The notes beneath the pieces were generated by a model. The model saw only the letters and a program-made list of their open reading frames with translations. It had not been told where the DNA came from and made no database searches. This document shows positions 33,276-44,649 of a DNA stretch of 64,000 nt, piece after piece (the first letter of the stretch is position 1; every line of letters begins with the position of its first letter). The translations under genes were made by a program, and so were the position numbers. Source of the stretch: Antilocapra americana (taxonomy: Eukaryota > Chordata > Mammalia > Artiodactyla > Antilocapridae); contig ML664173.1 in the NCBI GenBank assembly GCA_007570785.1, positions 14,851,933 through 14,915,932 on the forward strand, given 5' to 3'.

Positions 33276-34825
33276 CTTGTTTATCTTGCTGTGTTGTCCC
33301 TTTATTGTGGGGATTCCTCTCTATGGGAGGGGTTGGATGTGTGGTTTGTTGAAGTTTCCTGGATGGAAAGGCTTGTGTGGTTTTCTGGTGGGTGAGTCTA
33401 GGTTTCCTCACTGTTACTAGCAAGAGATAAAAATGGGGAGAAAGCAGTCAAGCCAATGATCTCACTCCCAGGTAGCAGTGGGTACTGGAGCTTGGATCTT
33501 AAAAGGTACAAAGTTGATACCAAGTACTAATGAGCAAAGATTAAAAATCTAGAGTAAAGACTGGGTTCTCAAAAATACTTTAAAAAAAAATGGAAAATAA
33601 AAATAAAGGAAAAAAAAGAAATAAGAAAAAAAATAGCAAGGTCATATGGGACTTAAAAATTCTAAAAAAAAAAGAAAAAAAAAGAAGAAGAAGGAAAAAA
33701 AAGAGAAAAAATATATATATATATAAAAGTTTTAAAAATTTACAAGATGTTCCTAGTACAGTTATAATGAAGGCTTTCTCTGGTGCTGGTGCATTCGGTG
33801 AAGGGAAGGGTCTGTAGATTTTCAGATGATTCCCTGGTCCGGCTTCTCCTTCTCACAGTCTATAGACTCCTTTCTATGCAGTTAGCGCCACCTGCAGGGC
33901 TTTAATTTGCTTCTCCTGTCAGTTCCAAAGCTGTTGGTTCTGCTTGCTTAAGCGTCTTCTGTCTGCTGGTCTTTTAAGTGTCTATTCAGCGCTTTGGAGT
34001 TTGCCCTGCTCCTGGTGAGAGGGCTTCCCCCGCCCCCTCTGCTCAGGCTCTCTGTCGTCCGCCCAGCACAGTTGGGGAGTGGGGCTTTTCCTCTCCCCCC
34101 GGCCCAGCCGCTCGTGCAGCTGAGCACTCCTTCTAAGGTGTGTACAGCACCGATCTGTCCAGAATCCCCAGAAGTCTTGGTTAGCCTCCCAGGGGCTGGG
34201 TTATGCCCACTGCTCTCAGGCGGGGGCTGGGCCGGTCCGCAGCCCGCAGCTGCCCAGCCTCTCTGTTGACTCCTCACCGCCCTTTGTTCTGTGCACGGGC
34301 CTGGGGGGGTGCTTTTCCTGGAAGGTTAGGTCCCTCAGGCTGCTCCGTTCCCTGAGCCCGCAGCCCGCCTCTCCCTGAGCAGGAGCAGTCCGCTTCGGCT
34401 GTGCTGCCACTCGGCTGTGCTTTGTAGCCAGAGACGAACCTTGCAGGGCTTAGCTATTAATCTGCTTCTGCTCTCAGCTATATTGCTCTCCAAGATCCAC
34501 CGCAGATCTGGCAGAGAGAATGCTCCCTGGTATTCGGAAACCTTTCTCCTCTTTTTTTTTTTCCTCTTTATTCCAGACTCCCCTTCCTGGACGGAACCCG
34601 TCCCCAGCTCTTTGTCTCTCCCTCTACTTTTTTTTTTTCTTTTCTTTCTTTTGTCCTACCTCCTCACGTCGGCAATGGGTCGCCTCTCCAGATGCCCGAT
34701 GTCCTCTGCCAGCATTCAGTTCCTGTTTTTTGGAGTTTGCTCGGCCTTTAAAAGTTCTTTTGGTATATTTATTGGGGAGAGAGTGTTCTCCCCGTCCTAT
34801 TCCTCCGCCATCTTAGTTCCCCTCC
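33276..34825 (-). promoter_or_regulatory. L1 5'UTR / internal promoter region
   Basis: About 1.55 kb upstream of ORF1 with a GC-rich and CpG-rich part at 34000-34420, a long purine-rich run read on plus at 33584-33725, a CTCF-like motif at 33885-33898 and the YY1-type AAGATGGC at 34807-34814 near the expected start. L1 promoters lie in the 5'UTR; activity of this copy is not shown. Confidence 0.75.
33885..33898 (-). promoter_or_regulatory. CTCF-like motif inside the L1 5'UTR
   Basis: The minus strand reads CCTGCAGGTGGCGC, which differs from the core consensus CCASYAGRKGGCRS at position 3 only. Confidence 0.45.
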
Positions 34826-35128
34826 ACATCTTCGCTGGGTAGATGCCCATTGTCCAGCTGCGTCCTGTCCTGCCCTCCTGTCAATCCTGTCCTTTCTGTG
34901 TCCTTCTATATTTCTGTCCTTGAATGTTGCTTCAATTTTCACATTTGATTCAGCTGTATCTGAATTATATTCTTTATTGATTTTCTTGCTGTGTATTTCT
35001 GAAGTACAGCTTCTGAATAAAAGAGCAAGCTCAGGGCTTCCCTGCCGGGGTCCAGGGATCTTGAGGGATGAGTGGCGTCGGCGGAAGAACTGAGCTGAGT
35101 CGATGTGTGGTGATGGAGCAGTCTCTCC
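34826..35128. other. Extra 5' segment of the young L1, LTR-like
   Basis: This 303-bp segment is outside the expected L1 body but inside the TSD, so it moved with the element. On plus it reads like the 3' part of an LTR: a polyadenylation signal AATAAA at 35016-35021, then a G-rich R/U5-like tract and an end in TCTCCCA just before 35129. It is in antisense to the L1. The family name is not certain. Confidence 0.6.
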
Positions 35129-35144
35129 CACAATCAGCATTTTA
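35129..35144. repeat. Target-site duplication of the young L1 (right)
   Basis: Exact copy of 28118-28133. Confidence 0.95.
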
Positions 35145-37745
35145 AAAAGTATTACGTGAAACTTAAACTTCATACATATATAGATATTTTTACTGGGTTT
35201 CATATAAACTGTATTTTTAAATTACGAGTGGTTGTCAAAAAGATTAAAAGCCACTTATTAAAGCAGTTAATTCTGCATTTCAAGTACTCAAAATCCTCAG
35301 AAATTTTTGTTTGAGTTACTTATCAGTTACCAATAGAAGTATATTTAAATAAATCACTCACTATGATAATTTGTGAATTTCTCTTGTATAATTTGCTACC
35401 TTTTTATTTAGAGTTTTAGATTTATACACTTTGAAGTTATGTTAAGTGCATACCAGTGCTTTTCTTTATCCCTATCAGTGCTTTTTTGCTTAATTTCCTT
35501 TTATCTGTGGCTATACAAGGAATTTCAGAAACAACATCTACTTCTGCTTAACTGACTACTCAAAAGCCTTTGTCTGTGGATCACAACAAACTGTAGAAAA
35601 TTTTTAAAGAGTTGGGGATACCAGACCACCTGACTGGCCTCCTGAGAAACCTGTATGCGAGTCAAGAAGAAACAGAACCTTATATGGAACAACTGACAGG
35701 TATAAAATTGGGAAAGGAGTATGCCAAGGTTATATATACTGTCACCCCATTTATTTAACTTAAATGCAGAGTACATAATGTGAAATGCTATGCTGGATGA
35801 AGCACAAGCTGGAATCAAGATTGCCAGGAGAAATATCAACCTGAGATACGCAGATGACACCAGTCTAATGGCAGAAAGCGAAGAGGAACTAAAGAGCCTC
35901 TTGATGACGGTGAAAGAGAAGAGTGAAAAAGCTAACTTAAAACTCAGCATTCAAAAAACTAAGATCATGACCTCTGGTCCCATCACTTCATGGCAAATAG
36001 AAGGGGAAAAAGTGGAAACAGTGACAGATTTTATTTTCTTGGGCTCCAAAATCACAGTGGATGTGACTGCAGCCATGAAATCTAGTATACTGTCTAGATA
36101 ATATACTATCTAGACAAACCTAGATATATTAAAAAGCAGAGACATCACTTCTGACAAAGGTCTACATAGTCAAAGCTGCAGTTTTTCCAGTAGTAATGTA
36201 TGTGTGTGAGAGTTGGACCATAAAGAAGGCTGAGCGCGGCAGAATTGATGCTTTTGAATTGTGCTGGAGAAGACTCTTGAGAGTCCCTTGGACTACAAAG
36301 AGATCAAACCAGTCAGTCCTAAAGGAAATCAACCCTGAACAGTCATTGGAAGGACTGATACCGAAGCGGAAGCGCCAGTACTTTGGAACATCTGATGAGA
36401 AGAGACGACTCATTGGAAATGACCCTGATGCTCGGAAAGACTGAATGCAAAAGGAGAAGGCAGCAGCAGAGGATGAGATGATTAGATAGCCTCACTGACT
36501 AAATGGACATGAATTTAAGCAAGCGTCAGGAGATAGGGAAGGACAGGGAGGCCCGGCGTGCTGTAGCTCACGGGGTCGCAAAGTTGGACAGACTTGGCAA
36601 CTGAACCACAACATACGAGTTCTCCTTCTAATTAGTATTGCATGGTTTATCTTTTTTTCCAATCTTTTACCTTTCTGACATTTTCCTTTCAGTATGTCTT
36701 TTAAGCAGCCTATAAATGAATGTTTTAAAAAACAGAATTAGATAATCTATCTTTTAATAGAAGAGTATAATCTGTTAACATTTATTGGGTTTACTCACGT
36801 GTTTTATTTTATCTTAGTTTTAATTTTCCACTTACTATCTTTTTCCTTTGCTTTTTTCCCATTTCCTGCCTCCCACTGGATTCATAAAGTTTCTACATTC
36901 CCTTCTCTCCCCCTCTGTTGGTTTGAAAGCAGCAGACTGTATATCTATTACTTAGCTACTATTTTCTAAGAAAGTCTGAAGCTATGCAGTATTTCCATCT
37001 TGCCCTTGAACTTGACACAGATGTGTTTACACATTTACTGTCCACTGAATACTCTTGTCCTTGAATCCTGTTGTTGTCTTAAATGTGTTTAATCCTTTTA
37101 AGAAAACCAATAATTATTTTTATAGTCATTAATGTGTAGACATTTTATACAGTTATTGCACTTCATTGTTTCATGTTATTCTGTCTTCACATTTATCTTC
37201 GATAATTTTTTCAGTGAGGGCCATGGGTATTCTCTTAGACTTCGAATATCTCAAATTATTATTTTTTGCCTTTCTTGAATGGTAATTTAGCTATACATAG
37301 AATTCTAGACTGAAAGTTACTTTGCCTCAACACTTTAAAGCTGTTAGTTCTTATCTTCTGCCACTTATTAACTTCTGAAGAGAAGGTTGCTGCTATCCTC
37401 TTTTTCTTTGTAGTTAAAAGTAGGTTTCTTTCAGGTAATACATTAGACTCCCCATTATGCTTGATGGTCTGCACTTTCTATGCAGACACACTATGATGTC
37501 TCTAGAGGTGTGTTTATTTTGGTGCAAAGAATGATTTTTTAGGCGAGGACTCATATCTTTATCCAAGAATTGTGTTATTATTTTTTAAAGTATTGCTTGT
37601 TCACTATCCTTCAGCTCTCTCTTCTGATACTCCTATTAGAGTCATATGTCATATTCCATAAGAATACATGATTGAAAATGTCTCATCATTCAAAATATTA
37701 ATTTCATCTGGAGGGAATTCATGGTTCAGTTTTGATTCTGCAGGC
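35145..37745 (-). repeat. Old L1-type LINE (antisense), host of later insertions
   Basis: Outside the BovB at 35519-36615 the text follows the antisense L1 ORF2, then the endonuclease and ORF1 order (for example near 36690-36780 and 37290-37560). The whole is heavily mutated, so only the order of blocks is recognisable; HAL1 or L1M membership is possible. Confidence 0.55.
35519..36615 (+). repeat. BovB (RTE) LINE, 3' half
   Basis: BovB RT to 3' end in the plus orientation, with a short duplicated patch at 36085-36115 (repeated CTAGA-type words) and several frame breaks. It interrupts the old L1. Confidence 0.9.
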
Positions 37746-37755
37746 AATCTTTCTT
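37746..37755. repeat. TSD of a very short L1 insertion (left)
   Basis: AATCTTTCTT is repeated at 37825-37834. Confidence 0.75.
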
Positions 37756-37824
37756 TTTTTTTTTTATATGTGGAATCTTTTTTTTTATTTTTTATTTTTT
37801 TAAATTGTTTTTGCCATACATTGT
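37756..37824 (-). mobile_element. Ultra-short young L1 3' end insertion
   Basis: Only 69 bp between 10-bp duplications. On the minus strand it contains the last L1 bases (CAATGTATGGCAAAAACAA), a poly(A), a 12-bp word ATTCCACATAT-type and a second poly(A). The same L1 3' words appear in the long L1 at 28200-28220. Confidence 0.8.
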
Positions 37825-37834
37825 AATCTTTCTT

Positions 37835-38164
37835 AATATTAGATTTATTCCTGTGTTTTAGAGTTCTGATTTGCAGGCTCATTTTGAATAGGGATAAATT
37901 CTCCCCTTTGTCTCTTTACTTGTTCATCCCTCCCTGTCTGAAGACTTCACAGTTGCCTCCACCCAGTCCCCCTGACTCCAACCTAGAACCACTTCATAGT
38001 GGTATTTTGGTGCCTCTGACACAGAGATGAATAGAAATTCAGAAGGTATTTCCTTATCTTTCTAACTCAGTAGGCTCATGAACTCATATAAAGGTGGAGC
38101 CTCAGCCAGTGGGTCCATGCCTGCTTTGTAAGTCTCTCTGTAGGAGAGCCCATAGCATTTTTTA
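37835..38164. other. No gene seen; unclassified
   Basis: No open frame or family is recognisable. It may be further decay of the old L1 on the left. Confidence 0.35.
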
Positions 38165-38392
38165 GCTCAGGATCTTCCAAGTTTGGTATCATGACATTTT
38201 GGACTGGATAATACTTCACTATGGGAAACTGTCCTATGCTTTGCAGGATACCTTTTTTAGTTTTTTAGTACCACCTCTAGACTCTACTCATTACATGCCA
38301 GTAGCAACACCCCTTCCCCAACTCACAACCAATGACTCCAGACACTGCCAAATGCCCTCTGGGGGCAGTATCATCTCCAGTTGAAAAAAAAT
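38165..38392 (-). mobile_element. Non-autonomous hAT-type DNA transposon relic (MER5-like)
   Basis: The inside matches the copy at 16443-16682 in opposite orientation: ATGACATTTTGGACTGGATA, ACTGTCCTATGCTTTGCAGG, GACACTGCCAAATGCCCTCT and an end near CTCCAGTTG. Confidence 0.6.
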
Positions 38393-38904
38393 GGCTCTTC
38401 TGTTTTCTATGAATGAGTCTCTCCTCTTGGGTGGTGCACTCTCAGGCCTCAATATGCCGCGGGTGCTGAGGTCCAGGCTGCCACTGCCGGCTTCCACAGG
38501 TGGGCTCACAAAGCTCGTTGCTTCAGCCTCATTCGCTGCCATTTGCTGCAGTACACTTCGGAGCCATGGAGATGCTTCCCTGGCTTCTTTTTTCTTCTTT
38601 AAGCTGTTTATCTATCACTGCTGTGTTTGAAGCAGAGGGGGAATACTAAGCATAAACTTATGGAGCCCACTTGACTGGAAGTCCAGCAAGTCCAAATCTA
38701 ATCTTTTGTTTTGCCTGAAATGAAGCCTTAGCCTTCAATAGTCATCAGAGTTATTAGTGTTCAGGAAATCAGAATGCGTGTGAATTTCCATAGCCTGGTT
38801 AGCTAGAGCCATACCACACTTAGGAACATCAGTTTAGTAACAACAAAAATGAGATTTAACAGGGAACAGGAACAGCAGCAGAAATTACAAACCACACCAA
38901 CCAG

Positions 38905-39125
38905 CATGCAAGGGACACTTACCATATGTCAGGGGAACACATGATCTCCTTTAATCCTAAGAACAACTCCACGATGTAGATAATATCTTACAGATAACAA
39001 AAAAGAAGCTTAGAGATATCCCTAAAAAATAGTCAATTAAGTGAAGGAGCCAGGATTCAAATCTAATTTGAAATCTTGGGCTATTAGCAGTTGTACTCCA
39101 CAGCCTCCCACACTCTGCATGGTCT
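38905..39125 (+). repeat. MIR SINE relic
   Basis: MIR word order: AATCCTAAGAACAACTCCAC, ATGTAGATAATATCTTACAG, GAGCCAGGATTCAAATCTAA. Confidence 0.6.
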
Positions 39126-39419
39126 AAATAATTAATGAAGAGACCTTTGTGACTTAGTGGTCCCTGATGCATTCACCCTGATGCAAAATGCTAAGTTGCC
39201 ACTACCTCCACCTTCACCACTGCCTCCTCCACTACCATTTTCTGAAAATTTATCATGAATATAAGCTCTATCAGGAGCAAGGGACTGAACTCTCTCCTCT
39301 CTCAAAAACGATCTGCACAAAAACAAGGGCTCATGTCTGTCTTGTCCACTGGTGTTATCACCAACATCCAGGGCAATGCATAGCAATGGACATTCAATAT
39401 TTATATGATAAAAGGACAA

Positions 39420-39800
39420 AAACAAGACATCTGTCCCTAACAGACTTATGGAAAGCAGAATACATAGGAAAAGGAAAAATAAGACAAGGATGCAGATGGG
39501 AGAGTCAGCTGAAGAGTTGACAATTGGCAAGAGTTGAAAAGCTACATCAAGGTGATAAATTAGAACCTGATCTTGAATAAAACACAGGACTTCGACTCAA
39601 GATGGACAAGGTTATTCCATGCAGGGGGCATGACATGGGCAGGTAGGAACAATGAATGGAGCCAAGCAGACTAGAGACAGGGTGGTGGGTATACTGCAGA
39701 GGGCTTCAATGTCCAGAGTAAGGACTCTCAACTTTACGTTGCAGGCAACTGAAAGCCTCCAGAGAGTTCAGAAGAAAGGCTCAAAGAATTACTTTAGAGA
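39420..39800 (+). repeat. Ancient mammalian repeat relic (low confidence)
   Basis: The order of words resembles the old element at 19500-19900 and 5985-6235. The family is not assigned. Confidence 0.35.
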
Positions 39801-40559
39801 CGAAATTTTTAAATTGCTTCCTAGGCCTATGCATGTACCCTATTTCTTGAAGTACCTATTTGGATAGTTTAAAAACTTCTACCGTGTTCTACTTGGGTTT
39901 TCTCTTTATTCAAGAACCAATTCTGAGAGTCCACATTTTTCAAAATATTATCTTTCATCCAGTTTTATAAGAAAATTTAGTAGCATACAACTGTGTGCAG
40001 TGTTCTCCTGATTTTTCCATCTCCCCTATATCTACGTTTTTAAACTTTTATTTTTAATTCTCTTATCTTTCTGGCAGAACTGTGTGAAAATTATTTTCTG
40101 CTTCCCTGTCCCCATACCCCGAACTAAAAAATGTTCTGGGTTTAGCTAATTTTGCTGCTTGTTTTTCAGTTTATATTGCTTTCTTCTTGATTTCCTTTGA
40201 TCTGTTTTTCTTAGCTTTGTTTTATTGACCCTTTTCTAGCTTTTAGAGACGGAAGCTTAGTTCAGGTATGACAAATATGTGGCTTGCAGATTCACTACTC
40301 TCAACATCAGACGTTACTAATCTATCACGGCACTCTTTCTTGCTGAGCTCAGAGAAGTCCTCATAATTCTTTTCAACATGACATGGCTGTAATGAGTGGA
40401 AACCAGTTTACTGGTTGAAGCTAATTTGCCATCTGTATCTTGGTTAATTCCTTTACAATCTTTCCGTATTTAACACTGAAAATAATTATGAGTTTGGCTT
40501 TGAGTACACTGTTGCCTACATTTCAAACATAAGTTTGATATATATAATTCATGTTTTAT
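39801..40559. other. No gene seen; AT-rich stretch
   Basis: Short frames only. It may hold decayed old L1 sequence. Confidence 0.35.
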
Positions 40560-40692
40560 CTTTAAAAATTATTTCAGCTTTATTGATGTGACAAAATGAT
40601 AAGATATTCAAAGTACATTGTGGTGATTTGGCATATATATTGTGGAAGGATTCTCCCTACCTAGTTATTTAATACACGTATCGCCTCATGTA

Positions 40693-40903
40693 GGGCTTCC
40701 CAGGTGGTGCTAGTGGCAAAGAACCCATCTGCCAGTGCAGGAAACATAAGAGACGCGGGTTTGACCCCTGGGTCGGGAAGATCCCCTAGGGGACAGCATG
40801 GCCACCCGCTCGAGTATTCTTGCCTGGAGAATCCCACGGACAGAGGAGCCTGGCGGGCTACAGTCCATGGGGTCCACAGAGTCGGACACAAGTGAAGTGA
40901 CAT
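40693..40903 (+). repeat. Bov-tA SINE (first of a tail-to-tail pair)
   Basis: Full Bov-tA from GGGCTTCCCAGGTGGTGCTA to the CAAGTGAAGTGACATC end, followed by a (TG)n run at 40904-40920. Confidence 0.92.
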
Positions 40904-40920
40904 CTGTGTGTGTGTGTGTG

Positions 40921-41106
40921 TTAGTCACTTCCTCACGTCCGATTCTTTGAGACCCCATGGACTCTAGCTTGCCAGGCTTCTTTGTCCTTGGAATTCTCCA
41001 GGCAAGAAAACTGGAGCGGGAAGTCATTCCCTTCTCCAGGGGATCTTCCTGACCCAGGGTCTCCTGCATTGCAAGCAGATTCCTTACTGTCTGAGCCACA
41101 GGGAAC
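40921..41106 (-). repeat. Bov-tA SINE (second of a tail-to-tail pair)
   Basis: Antisense Bov-tA directly after the (TG)n run. With the element at 40693-40903 it forms a long inverted repeat separated by about 17 bp. Confidence 0.92.
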
Positions 41107-42924
41107 TGTGCAATATTTGTCTTTGTCTGGCTTATTTCTCTTAGCATAATGCCTTAAAGGTCCACCTTATTTCACTTAGTATAATGTCCTCGAGGTCCAT
41201 CTATGTTCTTAAAAATAGCAGGATTTACTTCTTTCTCATGGTTGAATAATATTCCATTATATACATATATACTACATCTTCTTTATCCATTCATTGATGG
41301 ACACTTTGGTTGTTTCCATATCTTGGCTATTGTGAATCATGCTGCAATGAACATGGGAGTGCAAATATCTTTTCAACACCCCGTTTTCATTTTCTTTGTC
41401 CAAGAATGTTAGGGGGTTCTACTTTTAATTTTTTGAGGAACCTCCATACTGTTTTCCAGAGTGGCTGTGCCACCTTACATTTCCACCAACAGTACATAGG
41501 TTTCCCTTTCTCCATATTCTTGCCCACATTTGTTATTTCTTGTCTTTTTCATGACAGTCATTCTAACAGGTATGAGGTGGCATCTCCTGGTGGCTTTGAT
41601 TTGCCCTTCTCTGATGATTAGTAATGCTGAACACCTTTTCCTGTACTTCTTAGCCATTTGAATATCTATCTTCTTTGGAAAAACGTCTATTCAGGTTCTC
41701 TGCCCATGTTTTAATTGGATTGTTTTTTCCCACTGAGTTGCATGGGTTTTTTTTTATATAACTTGGATATTAACACTTTATATTTGTAAATTATGATTTC
41801 CAAATATTTTCTCCCACTTGGTAAGTTGCATTTCCATTTTGTTGATCTCCTTTCCTGTGTAGAAATTTTAAGGTTTGACGCAGTTCCGCTTGTCTATTTT
41901 GTTCTTTTGCTGTCAAATCCAAAATATCATTGTCAAGACTGAGTCAAGGAGATCACTGCCTATGTTTTCTTCTGGGCGTTGTATAGTTTCCATTCTAGCA
42001 TTCAAGTCTCTATTCCATTTTGAGTCGACTTTTGTGTGTGGTCTGAAGCAGTGATCCGGTTTCATTCTTTTGCGTGTGGTTGTCCAACAGTTCCAACAGC
42101 ATGTACTGAGGAGACTGTCCTTCTCCCCCTGTATAGTCTTGGCTCTCCTGTCATAAATTAATTGACCAAACACGCCTAGGTTTATTTCTGGGGTCTCTTT
42201 TTTTGTTCCATTGATCTATGTGTCTGCGTATATGCCAACACTGTTTTGATTACTGTAGCTTTGTAATGTTGTTTCAAATCAGAGAGCAGGATCCTTCCAG
42301 CTTTGTTTTTCTTTCTCAAGATTGTTTTGGCTATTTAGGCCAAATTCTAGGATTTTTGTTCTGTTTCTGTGAAGAATGCTGTTGGAATTGTGATATGGAT
42401 AGCACTGAATCTGTAGATTGCTTCAACAATATTAATTTTTTCAGTCCTTAAGCATGGCACATCTTTCCATTTACTTGTGTCTTCAAATTCTTATAGTGTT
42501 CAGTGGACGTATTTCTCACCTCCCTTCACTGTGTTCATTCCTAGGTATTTTTCTAACTCAGTATACCAACGCACATTATTATTTCTGATGTAACTTTAAA
42601 AGGCACTCTTTTCTTAATTTCTCTTACAGTTTATTGTTGGTGTATACAAATTCAATAGATTTTTATATATAAATTTTATATCCTAAAACTTTACTGAGCT
42701 TATTTATTAGTTCTAACAGTCTTTTGGTGGGGTCTTTAGGGTTTTCTATATGTAATATCATGCCATCTGCAAACAGAGACAGTTTTCTTACTTTCCAAGT
42801 CGGATGCCATTTATTTCTTTTTCTTGCCTACCTGATAAATAAAAGTGGCTAGAATGGGCTTTTCTGTCTTGTTTTGATATGTACAATTCTCATTTTTAAT
42901 GTAGTTTCCAAAATAATTTTGATC

Positions 42925-43412
42925 TAAACTACTTTGCCAACAAAGGTTCGTCTAATCAAGGCTATGGTTTTTCCAGTAGTCATGTATGGATGTGAGAGTT
43001 GGACAGTGAAAAAGGCTGAGCACTGAAGAATTGATGCTTTTGAACTGTGGTGTTGGAGAAGATTCTTGACAGTCCCTTGGACTGCAAGGAGATCCAACCA
43101 ATTCATCCTAAAGGAGATCAGTCCTGAGTGTTCATTGGAAGGACTGATGTTGAAGCTGAAACTCCAATACTTTGGCCACCTCATGCAAAGAGTTGACTCA
43201 CTGGAAAAGACCCTGATGCTGGGAAGGATTGGGGGCAGGAGGAGAAGGGGAAGACAGAGGATGAGATGGCTGGATGGCATCACCGACTCGATGGACATGG
43301 GTTTGGGTGGACTCTGGGAATTAGTAATGGACAGGGAGGCCTGGTGTGCTGTGGTTCATGGGGTCGTAAAGAGTTGGACACGACTGAGGACTGAACTGAA
43401 CTGAACTTAAAA
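42925..43412 (+). repeat. BovB (RTE) LINE, 3' end
   Basis: The last 490 bp of BovB, ending in the simple (GAACT)n tail ACTGAACTGAACTGAAC. It interrupts the old L1. Confidence 0.92.
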
Positions 43413-44195
43413 GAGTATTTTAACATTCTAAATTTATTGAGCCTTTGTCCAGATTTTTATTTTAAAATCTCATTTTTTTATAAAGTGGTCAGAGAATGAA
43501 GACTGTATAATGTCTGTTTTTTGAGGATTTACACTAAAACCATCTAGTTTTGAAAAATATTCCACGGGAGCTCTGCAGGGCATAAAATTGCATGTTATTA
43601 ATTTAATCTCATTACTTATATTGTTCAAAACCCTTTATGTCCTTAGGTTAGATCTATTTTGCCTATGATAATGACTATTCTATTTTCATTCTGGAATTCA
43701 TTATTTTAGATTGAATCTATCTTTTCTCTCATCATTTTTACCTTTGTACACTTTTATTTCCTCAGAATTTTGGCAGAATTTTAACAGCTTTTCCTGAATT
43801 TCACTAATTCCATTTTCTGCAGCGCCCAATCTCTATTCACCATGTTCAATCCAATTTTTCACTCAGGTGTTCTCATTTCCATTCAATCCTTCCTGACCCC
43901 AGACTACTTGCTCTTAGACAGCTTTTTCAAGCTCTCCACACCAATGCACACTAGGGATTTTTCTAAAATGTTTTCTTTCTTGATTAAACTTATTTTGGAG
44001 GTTGACAGCTCCTCTGAATCTTCTCCATGGATCCTTCTTTAAAGCTATACTATCTATTTCCAGGCCCCAAGATTTTAAAATATTTGCTCATCCTCAGAGA
44101 AGAAAGTCTAAGTTTGCCAGTAAGGACTGAGGATCACAGAGGAACTGATATGAATTCTGTCAAAGGCTATTTGAAGTTTCTCTCCAAATCTTTAA

Positions 44196-44399
44196 AGAAA
44201 CATTTATTTATCTACTCGATGCATCAGGTCTTGGTTGTGTTGCACGGGCTTCTCTCTATTCGTTACACGTGGGCTCCGGAGCGCGCAGCCTCAGAGGCTG
44301 CAGCGTTTGGGCTTGGCTGCCCCACGCATATGGGATCTTAGTTTTCTGACCAGGGACTGGAAGGCAGATTCTTAATCACTGGACCACCAGAGAAGTCCC
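44196..44399 (-). repeat. CHR-type SINE
   Basis: It ends with CACTGGACCACCAGAGAAGT and contains the body starting AAACATTTATTTATCTACTC. Confidence 0.85.
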
Positions 44400-44517
44400 T
44401 ATTCAAATCTTCATAAAAGGGATTTTTTTTTTATAATCAGATAAGAAAGAAGGGAAGTGAGAGATGGGAAATACCCAACAGTCACATTACCATTATAACA
44501 TCTCAGCAAGGATGAAT

Positions 44518-44531
44518 GAAAAGTAAGATTT
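44518..44531. repeat. TSD of a short L1 insertion (left)
   Basis: GAAAAGTAAGATTT is repeated exactly at 44650-44663. Confidence 0.92.
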
Positions 44532-44649
44532 CACGGGAGGGAGGAGGGAGGGGGGTTCTGGAGGGGGAGCATATGTAAACCCTTGGCGGTTTCATGTCAT
44601 TGTATGGCAAAACCAACACAATAAAGTAAAGAAAATTTAAAAAAAAAAA
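44532..44649 (+). mobile_element. Young L1 3' end insertion, 118 bp
   Basis: It contains the G-rich 3'UTR tract (44535-44574), TGTATGGCAAAACCAACACA and a poly(A) end, between perfect 14-bp duplications. It is a severely 5'-truncated L1 of the same young family as 28134-35128. Confidence 0.92.

Larger units (their letters stand above)
28134..35128 (-). mobile_element. Young full-length L1 (bovine L1_BT type)
   Basis: A 7.0-kb element lies between perfect 16-bp duplications. From left to right on plus it shows a poly(T) tract (28134-28190), 3'UTR, ORF2 (28480-32297), a 51-bp spacer, ORF1 (32349-33275), a long 5'UTR (33276 to about 34825) and an extra 5' segment (34826-35128). The L1 start is judged from the GCCATCTT (AAGATGGC on the minus strand, a YY1-type site) at 34807-34814. 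ORF1 is intact and ORF2 has one frameshift. The element is on the minus strand, in the sense direction of the inferred host gene. Confidence 0.95.
40560..44080 (-). repeat. Old L1 LINE (L1M type), antisense, with later insertions
   Basis: The antisense L1 3'UTR begins near 40560, ORF2 is readable from 41110 to about 42900 and again from 43413 to about 44080. Bov-tA elements (40693-41106) and a BovB (42925-43412) interrupt it. Confidence 0.8.

Noticed and set aside
28134..35128. Idea of an undescribed multi-gene defence or mobile system
   Set aside because: All long coding frames are explained by L1; no additional gene accompanies it.
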